Positions 46,397 through 55,179 of a stretch of DNA of 64,000 nt are shown here, one piece after another. The translations under genes were made by a program, and so were the position numbers. The first letter of the stretch is position 1. Every line of letters starts with the position of its first letter. The stretch comes from Saprospiraceae bacterium (lineage in GTDB: Bacteria; Bacteroidota; Bacteroidia; Chitinophagales; Saprospiraceae), in NCBI GenBank assembly GCA_028279185.1, contig JANQSS010000112.1:62001-126000 (forward strand), given 5' to 3'. The notes below the pieces were generated by a model. That model made no database searches. It had not been told where the DNA came from and worked only from the letters and a program-made list of their open reading frames with translations.

Positions 46397-49300
46397 TTAA
46401 TATTTCACAAACTGAACGACAGCTGAATTATCTTTTGTCGTCACCTTGGCAAAATATATTCCAGCTGACATGCTACTCAAGTCAATTTTATATTCTTCTG
46501 AAAATTTAGTCGCATCCTTAATTACATAAACTACTTGTCCTCGGCTATCTAGAATTTCCACCAGTTCCGTATTTTGATTGTCTTCAACGCTCAACGTAAA
46601 TAAGCCCGGTCCAGGATTTGGGTAAACATGAAGGATTAATTCTGAAGGGTTAATATTTGCTGTTGGCACAAAACCCTCAGTAACAAACTCGTACTGCACG
46701 AACATGCCAAAATCCGTAGCTATCGGCGTTATCCCTCCTCCAATGTCTCGTATTTGAACATAGCCATTGCCGTCATTATTTGCCCACCAACTAATTCCAT
46801 CTTGATCCGAATCTTCTACCAGCAATCGATAACAACCATGTAAATTGGTCAATGTATCGCGATATGTGGTATTTGCAGAAAGACCACCTCCACGTTGTTC
46901 AATCAAGACCCCGGATTCATTAAGGAATTTCCAAGACGTTTCTTGTGGGCGATTATTTGTTCGCATTTCAATAATCACATCCTTCTTATGAACTGGAATA
47001 GTCGATATTAAAGAGGATTTTTCATTATTATTTTCATAGTCGTCAACAATCCCATTGGCGTTTTCGATTCTCGCAAAAAACTCAGCCCCATTTACAGAGG
47101 GATCGAGATGCAGAGGGAGCAGCGCCACTTCTGTTTCTTCCATAAAAGACAAATTCCCGGTCCAATTAAATGTTCGTGGAGAACGTCCCTCGACACCATA
47201 AGCTATTTGCACCGTTGTTAATTCATTTTTTCCGGTATTACGAATTTTAATTCTAGGAACACCGCACATTGGATTAAATCGCTCATGGGCTGGATTTTGG
47301 CTAGGATTTATTATTTCCATAAGCTCTGCATCAGTGTCGAAATTTGGCTCACTGTAAGAAACCAATTGAACATTTACGATATAACGTGAATCACCAGATC
47401 CACCATTAACACCATAATCTATGGCAATTTCATCTCCCGCTGAAACATCATCCAGCGGCAACGTTTGTATATCTGTTGGCGCACCTGGACACCACCCAGC
47501 GCGGTCATAAATCCATGTTCCTCCTTGCGGATAAATGGCATTATCAGCACATTCCTTCCAAACTTGCCACTCCAGCTCACGCGGCCCTTCATTTACATTT
47601 AAATAATGTATTTGTGGAATAAATTCTCCTTCCTGCCCATGACCCGTAACAGATGCCTTTAGTGCGAATTGATTCGCCGATTCACTCAATTTGACTATTT
47701 TTTCTTCATACCGATCATCGTTTTGAATTCGAGTATAGCCATCATGCGTTACGGGCCAAACTTGTTGAATGTTTTCAACATATCGAATTGGCGTACCTTC
47801 AACAAATTCAAATTTAATATCCATTTCTTCTTGAAATTGACCGCCTCTCTCCATTGTCAATAATTTTCGGCCCTTTAATATTGGAGCAAAGTCTGTTACA
47901 TCAAATGTCCAAGTCTTACCTTCTAAACCAAAATCAATGCCAATCCCATATGGTGTAACAAATGACATAATTTCGAATTTTGAAGGGCGCTTGGTAAAAT
48001 ATTCAAGTTGTTCTATATTAATTGTTCCTTCAGGGTTAACGAGCACACCATCAATTACTTCACCCTGATCGTCATACACGACTTGAAATCCTGCCAAATA
48101 ATATTCATAGTCATCCTTAATAACAAGATTTCCATTTACGATTTCATATTCTCGAATTTCGTATGGAAAATTCTTTAAAGAATCGCGCACGACAGCAGAG
48201 GTAATAGTTTGGTTATAATCTCCACGTACAAACGTAATGTCAGGCAAAACAGATGACACCCTTGCTTCTTTAAATAATTGTCTTCCCAAATGATTACGTG
48301 CATATACAGGTCCGGCTGTAGAAGCGTTGATGCCTGATGAAGATAAATCCGTCAGTTGACCTGAGGTCACGTTGTTGAAATCATAAGCCAGTATTAAGTG
48401 ATCGTATAAGTCTTGTCCAGCGACGACTTTTTGACTCATGACTTTATAAATTTCTTCTTGTGTCAGTTCCTTATTATAAAATTTAAAACTATCGAACGTC
48501 CCATGATTTCTTCGTTGTCCATTCATCGAACTAGCCAGTCGAAATGACTTAATGTTAATCGGCCTTTTTTTATTTATTCCGGCAGACCAAGGTTCTCCGT
48601 TGAGATAAATACGCATAAAGCCGGACACAGTGTTTTTCGTAAACGTCCAGTGATTCCACTTTTTAATCTCCAACGTTTCATTAGCGAATTTTGAAATACG
48701 ATCATAGCCGGAGCCATTATTCCCGCAGTCCCAATAAACATTTCCGTCTCCCCAAGGCAAATGAACGTTCACCTGGCGTTGACCGAGAGAATCTAACCCT
48801 TCAAACATTGTAGAGTTTTGAGGCTGCCCATCTCCGCCTAAATACCAAAATGCAATTGACAGCTCATCTCCCTGAAAATTAAGGTCAGAATCCAAATCTA
48901 TTACAGCTGTACCATCGCTAAAAAATGCAACATCTTCGTCTCCGTTCACGTCAACGCTTGAAACATAATCAACATTACCACCTTCAATCATCATGCCATT
49001 ATCAGTGGCTGATGAATAAGAAAACTCTATTATAATATTCGACACTCCATCCCAAACAAATGCTTGATGAAAAGTAAAAAACGCTTCATTGCTTATAATC
49101 TCCACATCGTCATAGAACACTTCAACAAAACTACCATCGAGTAACGTATTCCCTGTCAAATCGCTAATGTCCGTTTGTAGCATTTTGATTTTAAAGCGTT
49201 GATAAATACCCGTGCCGGAAGCGATAGAAAATTTTAGTCCGGTAATATTGCCCGCATCAAGGCCTGCATCCGTTAAGTCATTTGCCTTGTACAAAAACTG

Positions 49301-49789
49301 GCTTTTTCGCTCTGAAATATTATTGCCAAACAACTGCGGAATTTGATCCACGCCTGCGTCCAGTACATATTCATTTTCGCTATTCACAGAATTTATACTG
49401 ACTTGCTGTAGCTCGGATTGATAATATGTGTATGTCGGAGATGACACGTAGTCAAACATCGATTCATTGTAACCAGTGATGATGTGGCTGGGCGATGTTG
49501 TTTTCAGCGAATCGACACGAGTACTATCCGTGATATAAGTATTACAGCTGTAATCCCATTCGCCGCATCCACGATTCCTGTCAGCTCCCGTTGAAACAAG
49601 TCCATCCTTGCATCGCATACCGTAATGCATGATAATCTTCTCGTATTGATGGTGATCTCCTATCGGAAAATCAACCATCATTGCGCGCGATGTTGAATCG
49701 TAGGTTAGGGTTTGTACAATTGTAGTCTGTGAAAATGACACGTGAGAAATAAAACAGATAGAAAGACAAAGAAGTAATTGTAGTCGCAT
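46397..49789 (-). CDS. PNGase F-related protein with inserted LamG domain and T9SS tail
   Basis: 1130 residues; signal peptide ends SFSQ. The first part matches peptide-N-glycosidase F: FPIGDHHQYEKIIMHYGMRC...CGEWDYSC (the WD holds the catalytic Asp of the family). The second PNGase F domain is also recognisable at about 716-766: TGHGQEGEF, CADNAIYPQGGTWIYDRAGWCPG. Between them sits a LamG/concanavalin-like domain (about 295-450, FQGDELSIAFWYLGG ... ELTQEEIYKVM). The last ~80 residues are a T9SS type A sorting domain (VYPNPGPGLFTLSVEDN ... VTTKDNSAVVQFVKY). It would be a secreted enzyme cleaving N-glycans from glycoproteins, or a non-catalytic relative; key Glu residues were not verified. Confidence 0.85.
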   Translation of the reverse strand: MRLQLLLCLSICFISHVSFSQTTIVQTLTYDSTSRAMMVDFPIGDHHQYEKIIMHYGMRCKDGLVSTGADRNRGCGEWDYSCNTYITDSTRVDSLKTTSPSHIITGYNESMFDYVSSPTYTYYQSELQQVSINSVNSENEYVLDAGVDQIPQLFGNNISERKSQFLYKANDLTDAGLDAGNITGLKFSIASGTGIYQRFKIKMLQTDISDLTGNTLLDGSFVEVFYDDVEIISNEAFFTFHQAFVWDGVSNIIIEFSYSSATDNGMMIEGGNVDYVSSVDVNGDEDVAFFSDGTAVIDLDSDLNFQGDELSIAFWYLGGDGQPQNSTMFEGLDSLGQRQVNVHLPWGDGNVYWDCGNNGSGYDRISKFANETLEIKKWNHWTFTKNTVSGFMRIYLNGEPWSAGINKKRPINIKSFRLASSMNGQRRNHGTFDSFKFYNKELTQEEIYKVMSQKVVAGQDLYDHLILAYDFNNVTSGQLTDLSSSGINASTAGPVYARNHLGRQLFKEARVSSVLPDITFVRGDYNQTITSAVVRDSLKNFPYEIREYEIVNGNLVIKDDYEYYLAGFQVVYDDQGEVIDGVLVNPEGTINIEQLEYFTKRPSKFEIMSFVTPYGIGIDFGLEGKTWTFDVTDFAPILKGRKLLTMERGGQFQEEMDIKFEFVEGTPIRYVENIQQVWPVTHDGYTRIQNDDRYEEKIVKLSESANQFALKASVTGHGQEGEFIPQIHYLNVNEGPRELEWQVWKECADNAIYPQGGTWIYDRAGWCPGAPTDIQTLPLDDVSAGDEIAIDYGVNGGSGDSRYIVNVQLVSYSEPNFDTDAELMEIINPSQNPAHERFNPMCGVPRIKIRNTGKNELTTVQIAYGVEGRSPRTFNWTGNLSFMEETEVALLPLHLDPSVNGAEFFARIENANGIVDDYENNNEKSSLISTIPVHKKDVIIEMRTNNRPQETSWKFLNESGVLIEQRGGGLSANTTYRDTLTNLHGCYRLLVEDSDQDGISWWANNDGNGYVQIRDIGGGITPIATDFGMFVQYEFVTEGFVPTANINPSELILHVYPNPGPGLFTLSVEDNQNTELVEILDSRGQVVYVIKDATKFSEEYKIDLSSMSAGIYFAKVTTKDNSAVVQFVKY

Positions 49790-49814
49790 TTTTGGAAATG
49801 GGTTTAAGCTGTTC

Positions 49815-49822
49815 CAAAGATA
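49815..49822 (-). promoter_or_regulatory. -7 box of the PNGase F-related gene
   Basis: TATCTTTG on the minus strand, with a TTTA about 20 nt upstream, 25 nt before the ATG at 49789. Confidence 0.55.
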
Positions 49823-49872
49823 TGAATCGGCAATTGCTTACCTAAATTTATTTCCTTAAAAAGCTATAAAAA

Positions 49873-50718
49873 TTAATTCCTGAGTTTCAAAAAATTATCT
49901 ACGCGCATCAGTACTTCGGTAAATTTCTTTGGTAATTCCAAGTCAACCCAAGGGTGTTTCAACCCGAAAGTATGCCCGAGATTATCCACTAGGTGAATTT
50001 CCGCATGGTCGCACCAGGTTTGAATGTTATAGGCCGCTTTTGGTGCGACTGTTTTATCCATTAATCCATGAACGGCGAGAACTGGAATATTAATTCTTTT
50101 ACAGGCCGATGCAATGTCCAATCGAGTTTTATTGGAAATAAAATCTGTATAAAACTGATAATCAAGCGGCATTTGCTGGTTAGTTCGTCCGTTTTGAATG
50201 TAAGTCACCCCCTTTGCTTTCCATGCACGCAATGCGGATTGGGCCGGGAAGCGTGATTCAAAATCATCCACTGCGGCCAATGTTACCACTTTATCAATAC
50301 GCGGGTCTTCTCCAGACTTCAATAGAGCAATTCCTCCACCACGACTATGTCCCATCAAAAAGAGAGATGACGGTTTGATTGGTATTCCTAATTGACTTTC
50401 TGCTAACACAACATCTATGATGTATCCTAAGTCATCCAATTCTTTTGAATAATTGTTTTTGGCAAATGCATCCAAATCTGGAAAATCTACCGGCTGCTCG
50501 ACAGTACCTCCATTGTGCGAAAAATTAAACTTTATGAATATATAGCCTGATTTAGCCAAAAAGTCTGCCATTAAATTAAATCCACCCCAGTCTTTAAACC
50601 CTTTGAAACCATGGCAAAATATGATTACCGGTTTGTCAGAAGCTGCATCTATAAATCGTATATCCGCAACAATTGGGCGTTTATTTGGACCATTTATTGT
50701 AAATTCTTTGTGTGTCAT
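49873..50718 (-). CDS. Alpha/beta hydrolase (dienelactone hydrolase-like)
   Basis: 281 residues, cytoplasmic. FCHGFKGFKDWGG holds the oxyanion HG motif, the nucleophile is in FLMGHSRGGGIAL (GHSRGG), the acid in VLAVHGLMDKTVAP and the His in VDNLGHTFGLKHPW. Substrate unknown; ester or peptide cleavage are both possible. It starts 17 nt after ruvC on the same strand and so is likely in the same transcript. Confidence 0.88.
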   Translation of the reverse strand: MTHKEFTINGPNKRPIVADIRFIDAASDKPVIIFCHGFKGFKDWGGFNLMADFLAKSGYIFIKFNFSHNGGTVEQPVDFPDLDAFAKNNYSKELDDLGYIIDVVLAESQLGIPIKPSSLFLMGHSRGGGIALLKSGEDPRIDKVVTLAAVDDFESRFPAQSALRAWKAKGVTYIQNGRTNQQMPLDYQFYTDFISNKTRLDIASACKRINIPVLAVHGLMDKTVAPKAAYNIQTWCDHAEIHLVDNLGHTFGLKHPWVDLELPKKFTEVLMRVDNFLKLRN

Positions 50719-50735
50719 GGTCGAGTAAAATGGTG

Positions 50736-51299
50736 TTATTTTCGAATTCGTGCTTGATTTTGGTTTGCAAAGCTCTTCCAGTCTTTGAATTTTCGTCCAC
50801 CTAAATTGTGATCATTTTGCAAATAGTGGCAAATGGCAACCGCTAATGCGTCCGACGCATCAAAATTTATTTCACGCTGTGGTAATCGAACATGATGTTT
50901 TAAAAGAGCAGCCACTTGTTCTTTCGAGGCATTTCCATTTCCTGTGATCGATTTTTTCACCTTTTTCGGACTGTATTCGACTACTTTGAGGCCTGCATTC
51001 AATGCCGCCGCAATCGCAACACCTTGAGCTCTGCCCAATTTTAGCATTGACTGCACATTCTTACCGAAGAATGGGCTCTCTATGGCAAATTCAGTGGGTT
51101 GTAAGCGGGTGATCAACATATTAACCCGATCGTAGATCATTTGTAATTTATCAATATGTTCAAATGGTGAAGAAATACGATCCGAGCCGACGTCCAGCAA
51201 TTTCAATTCCCGACCCACAATTTCTATACTCCCGTATCCCATGACGTTCGTCCCCGGGTCGATTCCAAGTATGACTCGATTTAATGATGCGTTAGTCAT
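50736..51299 (-). CDS. ruvC: Holliday junction endonuclease RuvC
   Basis: 187 residues. Resolves Holliday junctions in homologous recombination with RuvAB. Acidic site: Asp14 (GIDPGT), Glu74 (AIESPFF), Asp147 and Asp150 (NFDASDALAVAICH). Full length with a short C-terminal extension. RuvA and RuvB are not near. A TATCTTTG box lies 7 nt upstream of the ATG, with the heptamer-repeat region directly upstream of that. Confidence 0.96.
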   Translation of the reverse strand: MTNASLNRVILGIDPGTNVMGYGSIEIVGRELKLLDVGSDRISSPFEHIDKLQMIYDRVNMLITRLQPTEFAIESPFFGKNVQSMLKLGRAQGVAIAAALNAGLKVVEYSPKKVKKSITGNGNASKEQVAALLKHHVRLPQREINFDASDALAVAICHYLQNDHNLGGRKFKDWKSFANQNQARIRK

Positions 51300-51306
51300 T
51301 GAAAGT

Positions 51307-51314
51307 CAAAGATA
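51307..51314 (-). promoter_or_regulatory. -7 box of ruvC
   Basis: TATCTTTG on the minus strand, exact match, 7 nt before the ATG. The normal -33 region falls inside the repeat region that begins about 51321. Confidence 0.55.
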
Positions 51315-51320
51315 GGGAAA

Positions 51321-51477
51321 CAGTGTACAGTGACCTAGTCGATCCTGGTGCGGTAGGCAGTAAGTAGTCCACAATAGACAGTAGACGGCAGACAGTGAGA
51401 TAGGCTGTAGTAAGCAGTCGGCAACGAAAGAGAACTGTGAACTGTGGACTGCTGACTATAGACTGCAGGCTGTTAAC
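51321..51477. repeat. Opposed heptamer repeats (NNNACTG)n
   Basis: Intergenic, between ruvC and the flippase-like gene. The right part (51432-51473) is six consecutive 7-bp units on the plus strand: gaactgt, gaactgt, ggactgc, tgactat, agactgc, aggctgt. The left part (clearest at 51360-51400, weaker to 51321) carries the same word in the opposite orientation, e.g. agacagt, agacggc, agacagt at 51376-51396 in perfect register. Read on either strand the unit is NNN-ACTG. The two halves could pair into a long imperfect hairpin. No reading frame or known mobile element accounts for it. Confidence 0.7.
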
Positions 51478-51514
51478 ATTTAAAATGGCGATTTTATGAT
51501 TTCATTGTGTTGAC

Positions 51515-51548
51515 TTGCTACGCAAATTGCGTCTAATCAATACATTCG
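51515..51548 (+). promoter_or_regulatory. Promoter of the flippase-like gene
   Basis: TTG at 51515-51517, exactly 23 nt, then TACATTCG at 51541-51548 (one mismatch to TAnnTTTG), ending 9 nt before the ATG at 51558. Confidence 0.6.
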
Positions 51549-51557
51549 CCCACCGCA

Positions 51558-52529
51558 ATGATCGAAAAGGAAATAAGGAAAGGTACGACCGTGTCGACGG
51601 CCAGACAATTCGATTGGCACCAATTTGCAAAGTTTGCTGTAGGAGTGGTTTTGTTTATTGGCCTCGGATTTCAATTACACAGACGGTTGCCACATTTGGC
51701 AATTCAGGAAGTTGATATTTCAATTATTGGAGCATTCATAGTTGCGCTCGTTTGCGCACTGACGATAGCGAACTGGACCTTAGAGGCCAGGAAGTGGCAA
51801 CTCCTATTAATGCCAACAGGCATCACGATCAAAGAGGCCGCGAAAACGGTATTAGTCGGTTTATCCTTTGCCGTATTTACTCCAAGCCGCTTAGGCGATT
51901 ATGCGGGCCGGGCACTTCATTCGAAGGCCAAATCCCGTTCTCGTGCTATCTATGCTACATTTTTGGCTAGTGTTGCCCAAATGGTTGCCACCGTACTATT
52001 CGGATTAATTGGATGTGTATTTATGATCAATCAAGGCCATTTTTTTAAGGCTGACCCCATTTTCATCTGTATTCCGGCCATTTTGCTGGTAGCTCTGTAT
52101 TTTAAATCAGACTACGTAGTCAAAACACTTTCTCGATATAATGCACGACTCAAAAAGATATCACACGCAATCCAGTACGTACCGGTTACCACTAAACTAG
52201 CCGTTTTGGCAGCATCTTTGGCCCGCTATGCCGTATATGTATTGCAGATGTACTTATTGCTAGTTGCTTTCAATTTGAACATTCCTGTTAACCATGCAAT
52301 TTTTGGAATTACTATTTTGTTCTTAGTGCAGACCATGATTCCAATGCCCATGCTATTTCAAGTAGCCACCAAAATCGAGTTGGCTCTTTTGATTTGGGCA
52401 TCATACGATGTGAATCCGATCGCATTATCATGCATCATGTTGACGCTGTGGATCGTTAACGTTATGCTACCTGCAATCGTCGGATATCGATATTTGAATT
52501 TTAAAACTTTAGAAAGTAGATCCTCATGA
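51558..52529 (+). CDS. Flippase-like (lysylphosphatidylglycerol synthase TM-type, YbhN/UPF0104) membrane protein
   Basis: 323 residues with eight or so membrane helices (VGVVLFIGLGF, ISIIGAFIVALVCALTIANW, TPSRLGDYAGRALHSK, ...). The SRLGDYAGRAL motif is the conserved signature of the membrane half of lysyl-PG synthase and of related flippase-like proteins. No synthase domain is present. It likely handles a lipid or polyprenyl substrate. The next gene (DUF3108) overlaps its end by 4 nt, so they are coupled. Confidence 0.8.
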   Translation: MIEKEIRKGTTVSTARQFDWHQFAKFAVGVVLFIGLGFQLHRRLPHLAIQEVDISIIGAFIVALVCALTIANWTLEARKWQLLLMPTGITIKEAAKTVLVGLSFAVFTPSRLGDYAGRALHSKAKSRSRAIYATFLASVAQMVATVLFGLIGCVFMINQGHFFKADPIFICIPAILLVALYFKSDYVVKTLSRYNARLKKISHAIQYVPVTTKLAVLAASLARYAVYVLQMYLLLVAFNLNIPVNHAIFGITILFLVQTMIPMPMLFQVATKIELALLIWASYDVNPIALSCIMLTLWIVNVMLPAIVGYRYLNFKTLESRSS

Positions 52530-53362
52530 CGTCCTTTAAATCCATAACATTGAGTTTCATAATCGGCGCAATTGCCCTGGTTCTTCCCAGTGGTCAAACG
52601 ATTAATTCAATAACAGATTTCGATACCTATGAATGTGAGGTTGAGAATCAGGTATTTCAAGACGGCGAACGCATTACGTATTCTATGTACTATCACCTCA
52701 CCCCATTTTGGATCAAGGCGGGAGAAGTAACTTTTACTATTACGGAAATGGAAGATCACTACTACGTTGAGGCGATAGGAAAGACAGCGTCTTCGTTTGA
52801 ATGGTTCTACAAGGTAAGAGACGTATACACATGTCAAATCGATAAGGAAACATTACGGCCAATCCGATCAACACGAGATATTCGAGAAGGCAGCTATAAG
52901 AAAATATCCAAGGCTGAATACGACTTTACAAACAACAAGATCATAGCCCATACGGGTAAAACCTATGACAAACTGAAGCGTGTTACGATAGAAATGGATG
53001 ATTGTATGCATGATATCTTGTCTGTAATCTACCATGCGCGAAACTTGAAATATGAAAACATGGAAAAGGGAGAGGTGATGCCAGCGAACATTTTTTTAGA
53101 TGATGATAAATATAATGTTGGGTTTAAATATATGGGCAAGGAAAAGAAGAAGGTTAAAAAATTGGGGAATATAGAAGCCATTGTATTGAAACCACAGTTG
53201 GTAGCCGGTTATATTTTCGAAGAAGACACTGAGATGACAATTTGGGCATCAGATGATGGAAATCGCCTTCCACTTATGATCGAATCACCAATTTCGGTTG
53301 GATCTGTAAAAGCGGTCCTCAAATCGTATGATAATCTGCGCTATCCGCTTGATGTGAATTAG
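52526..53362 (+). CDS. DUF3108 domain protein
   Basis: 278 residues with a signal peptide. DUF3108 pattern: FQDGERITYSMYYHLTPFWIKAGEVTFTI at the start, FYKVRDVYTCQIDKETLRPIRSTRDIREGSY, DDCMHDILSVIYHAR, and the late VKKLGNIEAIVLKPQL, ITIWASDDGNRLPLMIE-type strand. A lipocalin-like beta sheet in the envelope is expected; function unknown. Coupled by a 4-nt overlap to the flippase-like gene. The following gap (53363-53588) has nothing recognisable. Confidence 0.88.
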   Translation: MTSFKSITLSFIIGAIALVLPSGQTINSITDFDTYECEVENQVFQDGERITYSMYYHLTPFWIKAGEVTFTITEMEDHYYVEAIGKTASSFEWFYKVRDVYTCQIDKETLRPIRSTRDIREGSYKKISKAEYDFTNNKIIAHTGKTYDKLKRVTIEMDDCMHDILSVIYHARNLKYENMEKGEVMPANIFLDDDKYNVGFKYMGKEKKKVKKLGNIEAIVLKPQLVAGYIFEEDTEMTIWASDDGNRLPLMIESPISVGSVKAVLKSYDNLRYPLDVN

Positions 53363-53588
53363 CGGTCTTCCGTGTTTTCTATAGCATAACCTTTTCCTTA
53401 AGCGTATTTAGTAACGACTCGGCTTTCTACCACATCCAAACGCTCGTTCTAACGACCTTTTAACTTTAAGACTTTCTTGACGTGGATTTCAATGCGCAAA
53501 GCGTTACTGGTATAGGTCTCCGTTCAAAATTTAATAACCTATATTAGCGACTTCGTGATTTTTTAACATCCATTAAGACGATATACCG

Positions 53589-55148
53589 ATGAAACCAAGC
53601 GCAATTCCAGTTGGTGAGAAAACAATATTTGGTCATCCGATAGGGCTGTTTGTACTCTTTCTAACAGAAATGTGGGAACGATTTTCCTACTACGGAATGC
53701 GCGCGATTCTCGTCCTATTTTTGGTGCAAGAAACCGCCGGAGACAACCCTGGTTATGGGTGGGGCGATGCTCGGGCATATGCACTGTATGGATGGTATAC
53801 CATGTTTGTCTATGTCGCTTCTATTCCGGGTGGCATTCTAGCAGATAAAGTCATAGGTCAGAAAAAGGCAGTCATGCTGGGTGGCCTTCTTCTCTGCGCA
53901 GGCCACGGCATATTAGCTGTTGATGCGCAATGGGCGTTTTTTACAGGTCTTGCCTTAATTGTCCTTGGAGTTGGTGCTCTGAAGCCGAATATATCGACCA
54001 TGGTTGGAGGATTGTACCGAAAAGGTGACAAGCGTCGCGATATGGGTTTCTACATCTTCTACATGGGAATAAATTTAGGAGCGGCCGCGGCTGCCCTATT
54101 GGTTGGGTACGTCGGTCAGAAAATTGGATGGCACTATGGATTCGGATTGGCAGGAATTGGAATGGCGCTAGGACAAATAATCTACATGCTAGGCCAAAAA
54201 CATTTAAGACATGTTGGAAATCTTGTTGTTGAAGATGTGCAAGAAGATAAAAGTTCGGAGCCTTCCCTTTTCTCGAAAATTTTTACGCAGAAAAATGCTT
54301 TAGTCGGATTCATTATCACATTCATTGTTGGTGGAGTTGTTTTTCTAACCTCCAGTTGGTCGTATGGACTTTTAGTCATGGCATTAGCATTTGCTGTTGG
54401 TTTCGCTATAGTAGTTTATAATGATGGAAATAAAATTGAAAAAGATAGAATTCTTGTTACGTACCTATCCTTCTTGATCATTATTTGCTTCTGGGGTGCA
54501 TTTGAGCAAGCGGGCGGCTTAATGAATGTATATGCAAATGAAAAAACCAATTTAAATTTATTAGGTTTTGATGTACCTGCAAGTTGGTTTCAGTCCGTGA
54601 ATGCAATCTTCATCTTAATTTTTGCTACACTGGTTGGCTCATTTTGGATTTATTGGCAAAATAGAGGAAAGGAATCCTCTTCTATTTTTAAAATGGCTGT
54701 TGGTTTAATCATTATGGGTTGGGGGTTCTTTTTTATGACAAAGGCCAGCACAGAAGTAGGGTATGATTCTACAGGAGCTGTTATAGCTAAATCCAGCATG
54801 CTATGGCTCATTCTCGCCTATTTATTCCATACAATTGGCGAACTCTGTGCATCGCCCGTTGCCTTGTCTTTCATAACAAAGCTTGCTCCTGAACGCTGGA
54901 TGGCCTTTATGATGGGCGCTTATTTTGCCGCTACCGGACTTGGAAATAAATTAGCCGGCTCATTGGGCGAGTGGTCGACATCGTTGGGTGAGTTTAAAAT
55001 ATTTACCGGGATAGCTATTTTTTGTACCATAATAGGTGTACTTGTAATATTAATAATCAAACCTTTAAAACGCCTAACGCACGGTGCCGAGAATATTGCT
55101 GGCACGAATTTCGATGAAACAGAAGGCTTTGAATTGGCCGATCAATAA
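53589..55148 (+). CDS. POT/PTR family peptide transporter (copy 1)
   Basis: 519 residues, about 14 membrane helices. The proton-coupled oligopeptide transporter signature TEMWERFSYYGMRAILVLFL (ExxERFxYYG) is near residue 28, with GGILADKVIGQKKAVMLGG and FYIFYMGINLGAAAAALLVG after. It imports di- and tripeptides driven by protons across the inner membrane. The following paralogue begins 31 nt past its stop. Compared with that copy it has a hydrophilic C-terminal tail. Confidence 0.92.
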   Translation: MKPSAIPVGEKTIFGHPIGLFVLFLTEMWERFSYYGMRAILVLFLVQETAGDNPGYGWGDARAYALYGWYTMFVYVASIPGGILADKVIGQKKAVMLGGLLLCAGHGILAVDAQWAFFTGLALIVLGVGALKPNISTMVGGLYRKGDKRRDMGFYIFYMGINLGAAAAALLVGYVGQKIGWHYGFGLAGIGMALGQIIYMLGQKHLRHVGNLVVEDVQEDKSSEPSLFSKIFTQKNALVGFIITFIVGGVVFLTSSWSYGLLVMALAFAVGFAIVVYNDGNKIEKDRILVTYLSFLIIICFWGAFEQAGGLMNVYANEKTNLNLLGFDVPASWFQSVNAIFILIFATLVGSFWIYWQNRGKESSSIFKMAVGLIIMGWGFFFMTKASTEVGYDSTGAVIAKSSMLWLILAYLFHTIGELCASPVALSFITKLAPERWMAFMMGAYFAATGLGNKLAGSLGEWSTSLGEFKIFTGIAIFCTIIGVLVILIIKPLKRLTHGAENIAGTNFDETEGFELADQ

Positions 55149-55179
55149 ATAAACTAATTGTAAACCGATAGATTAACAA

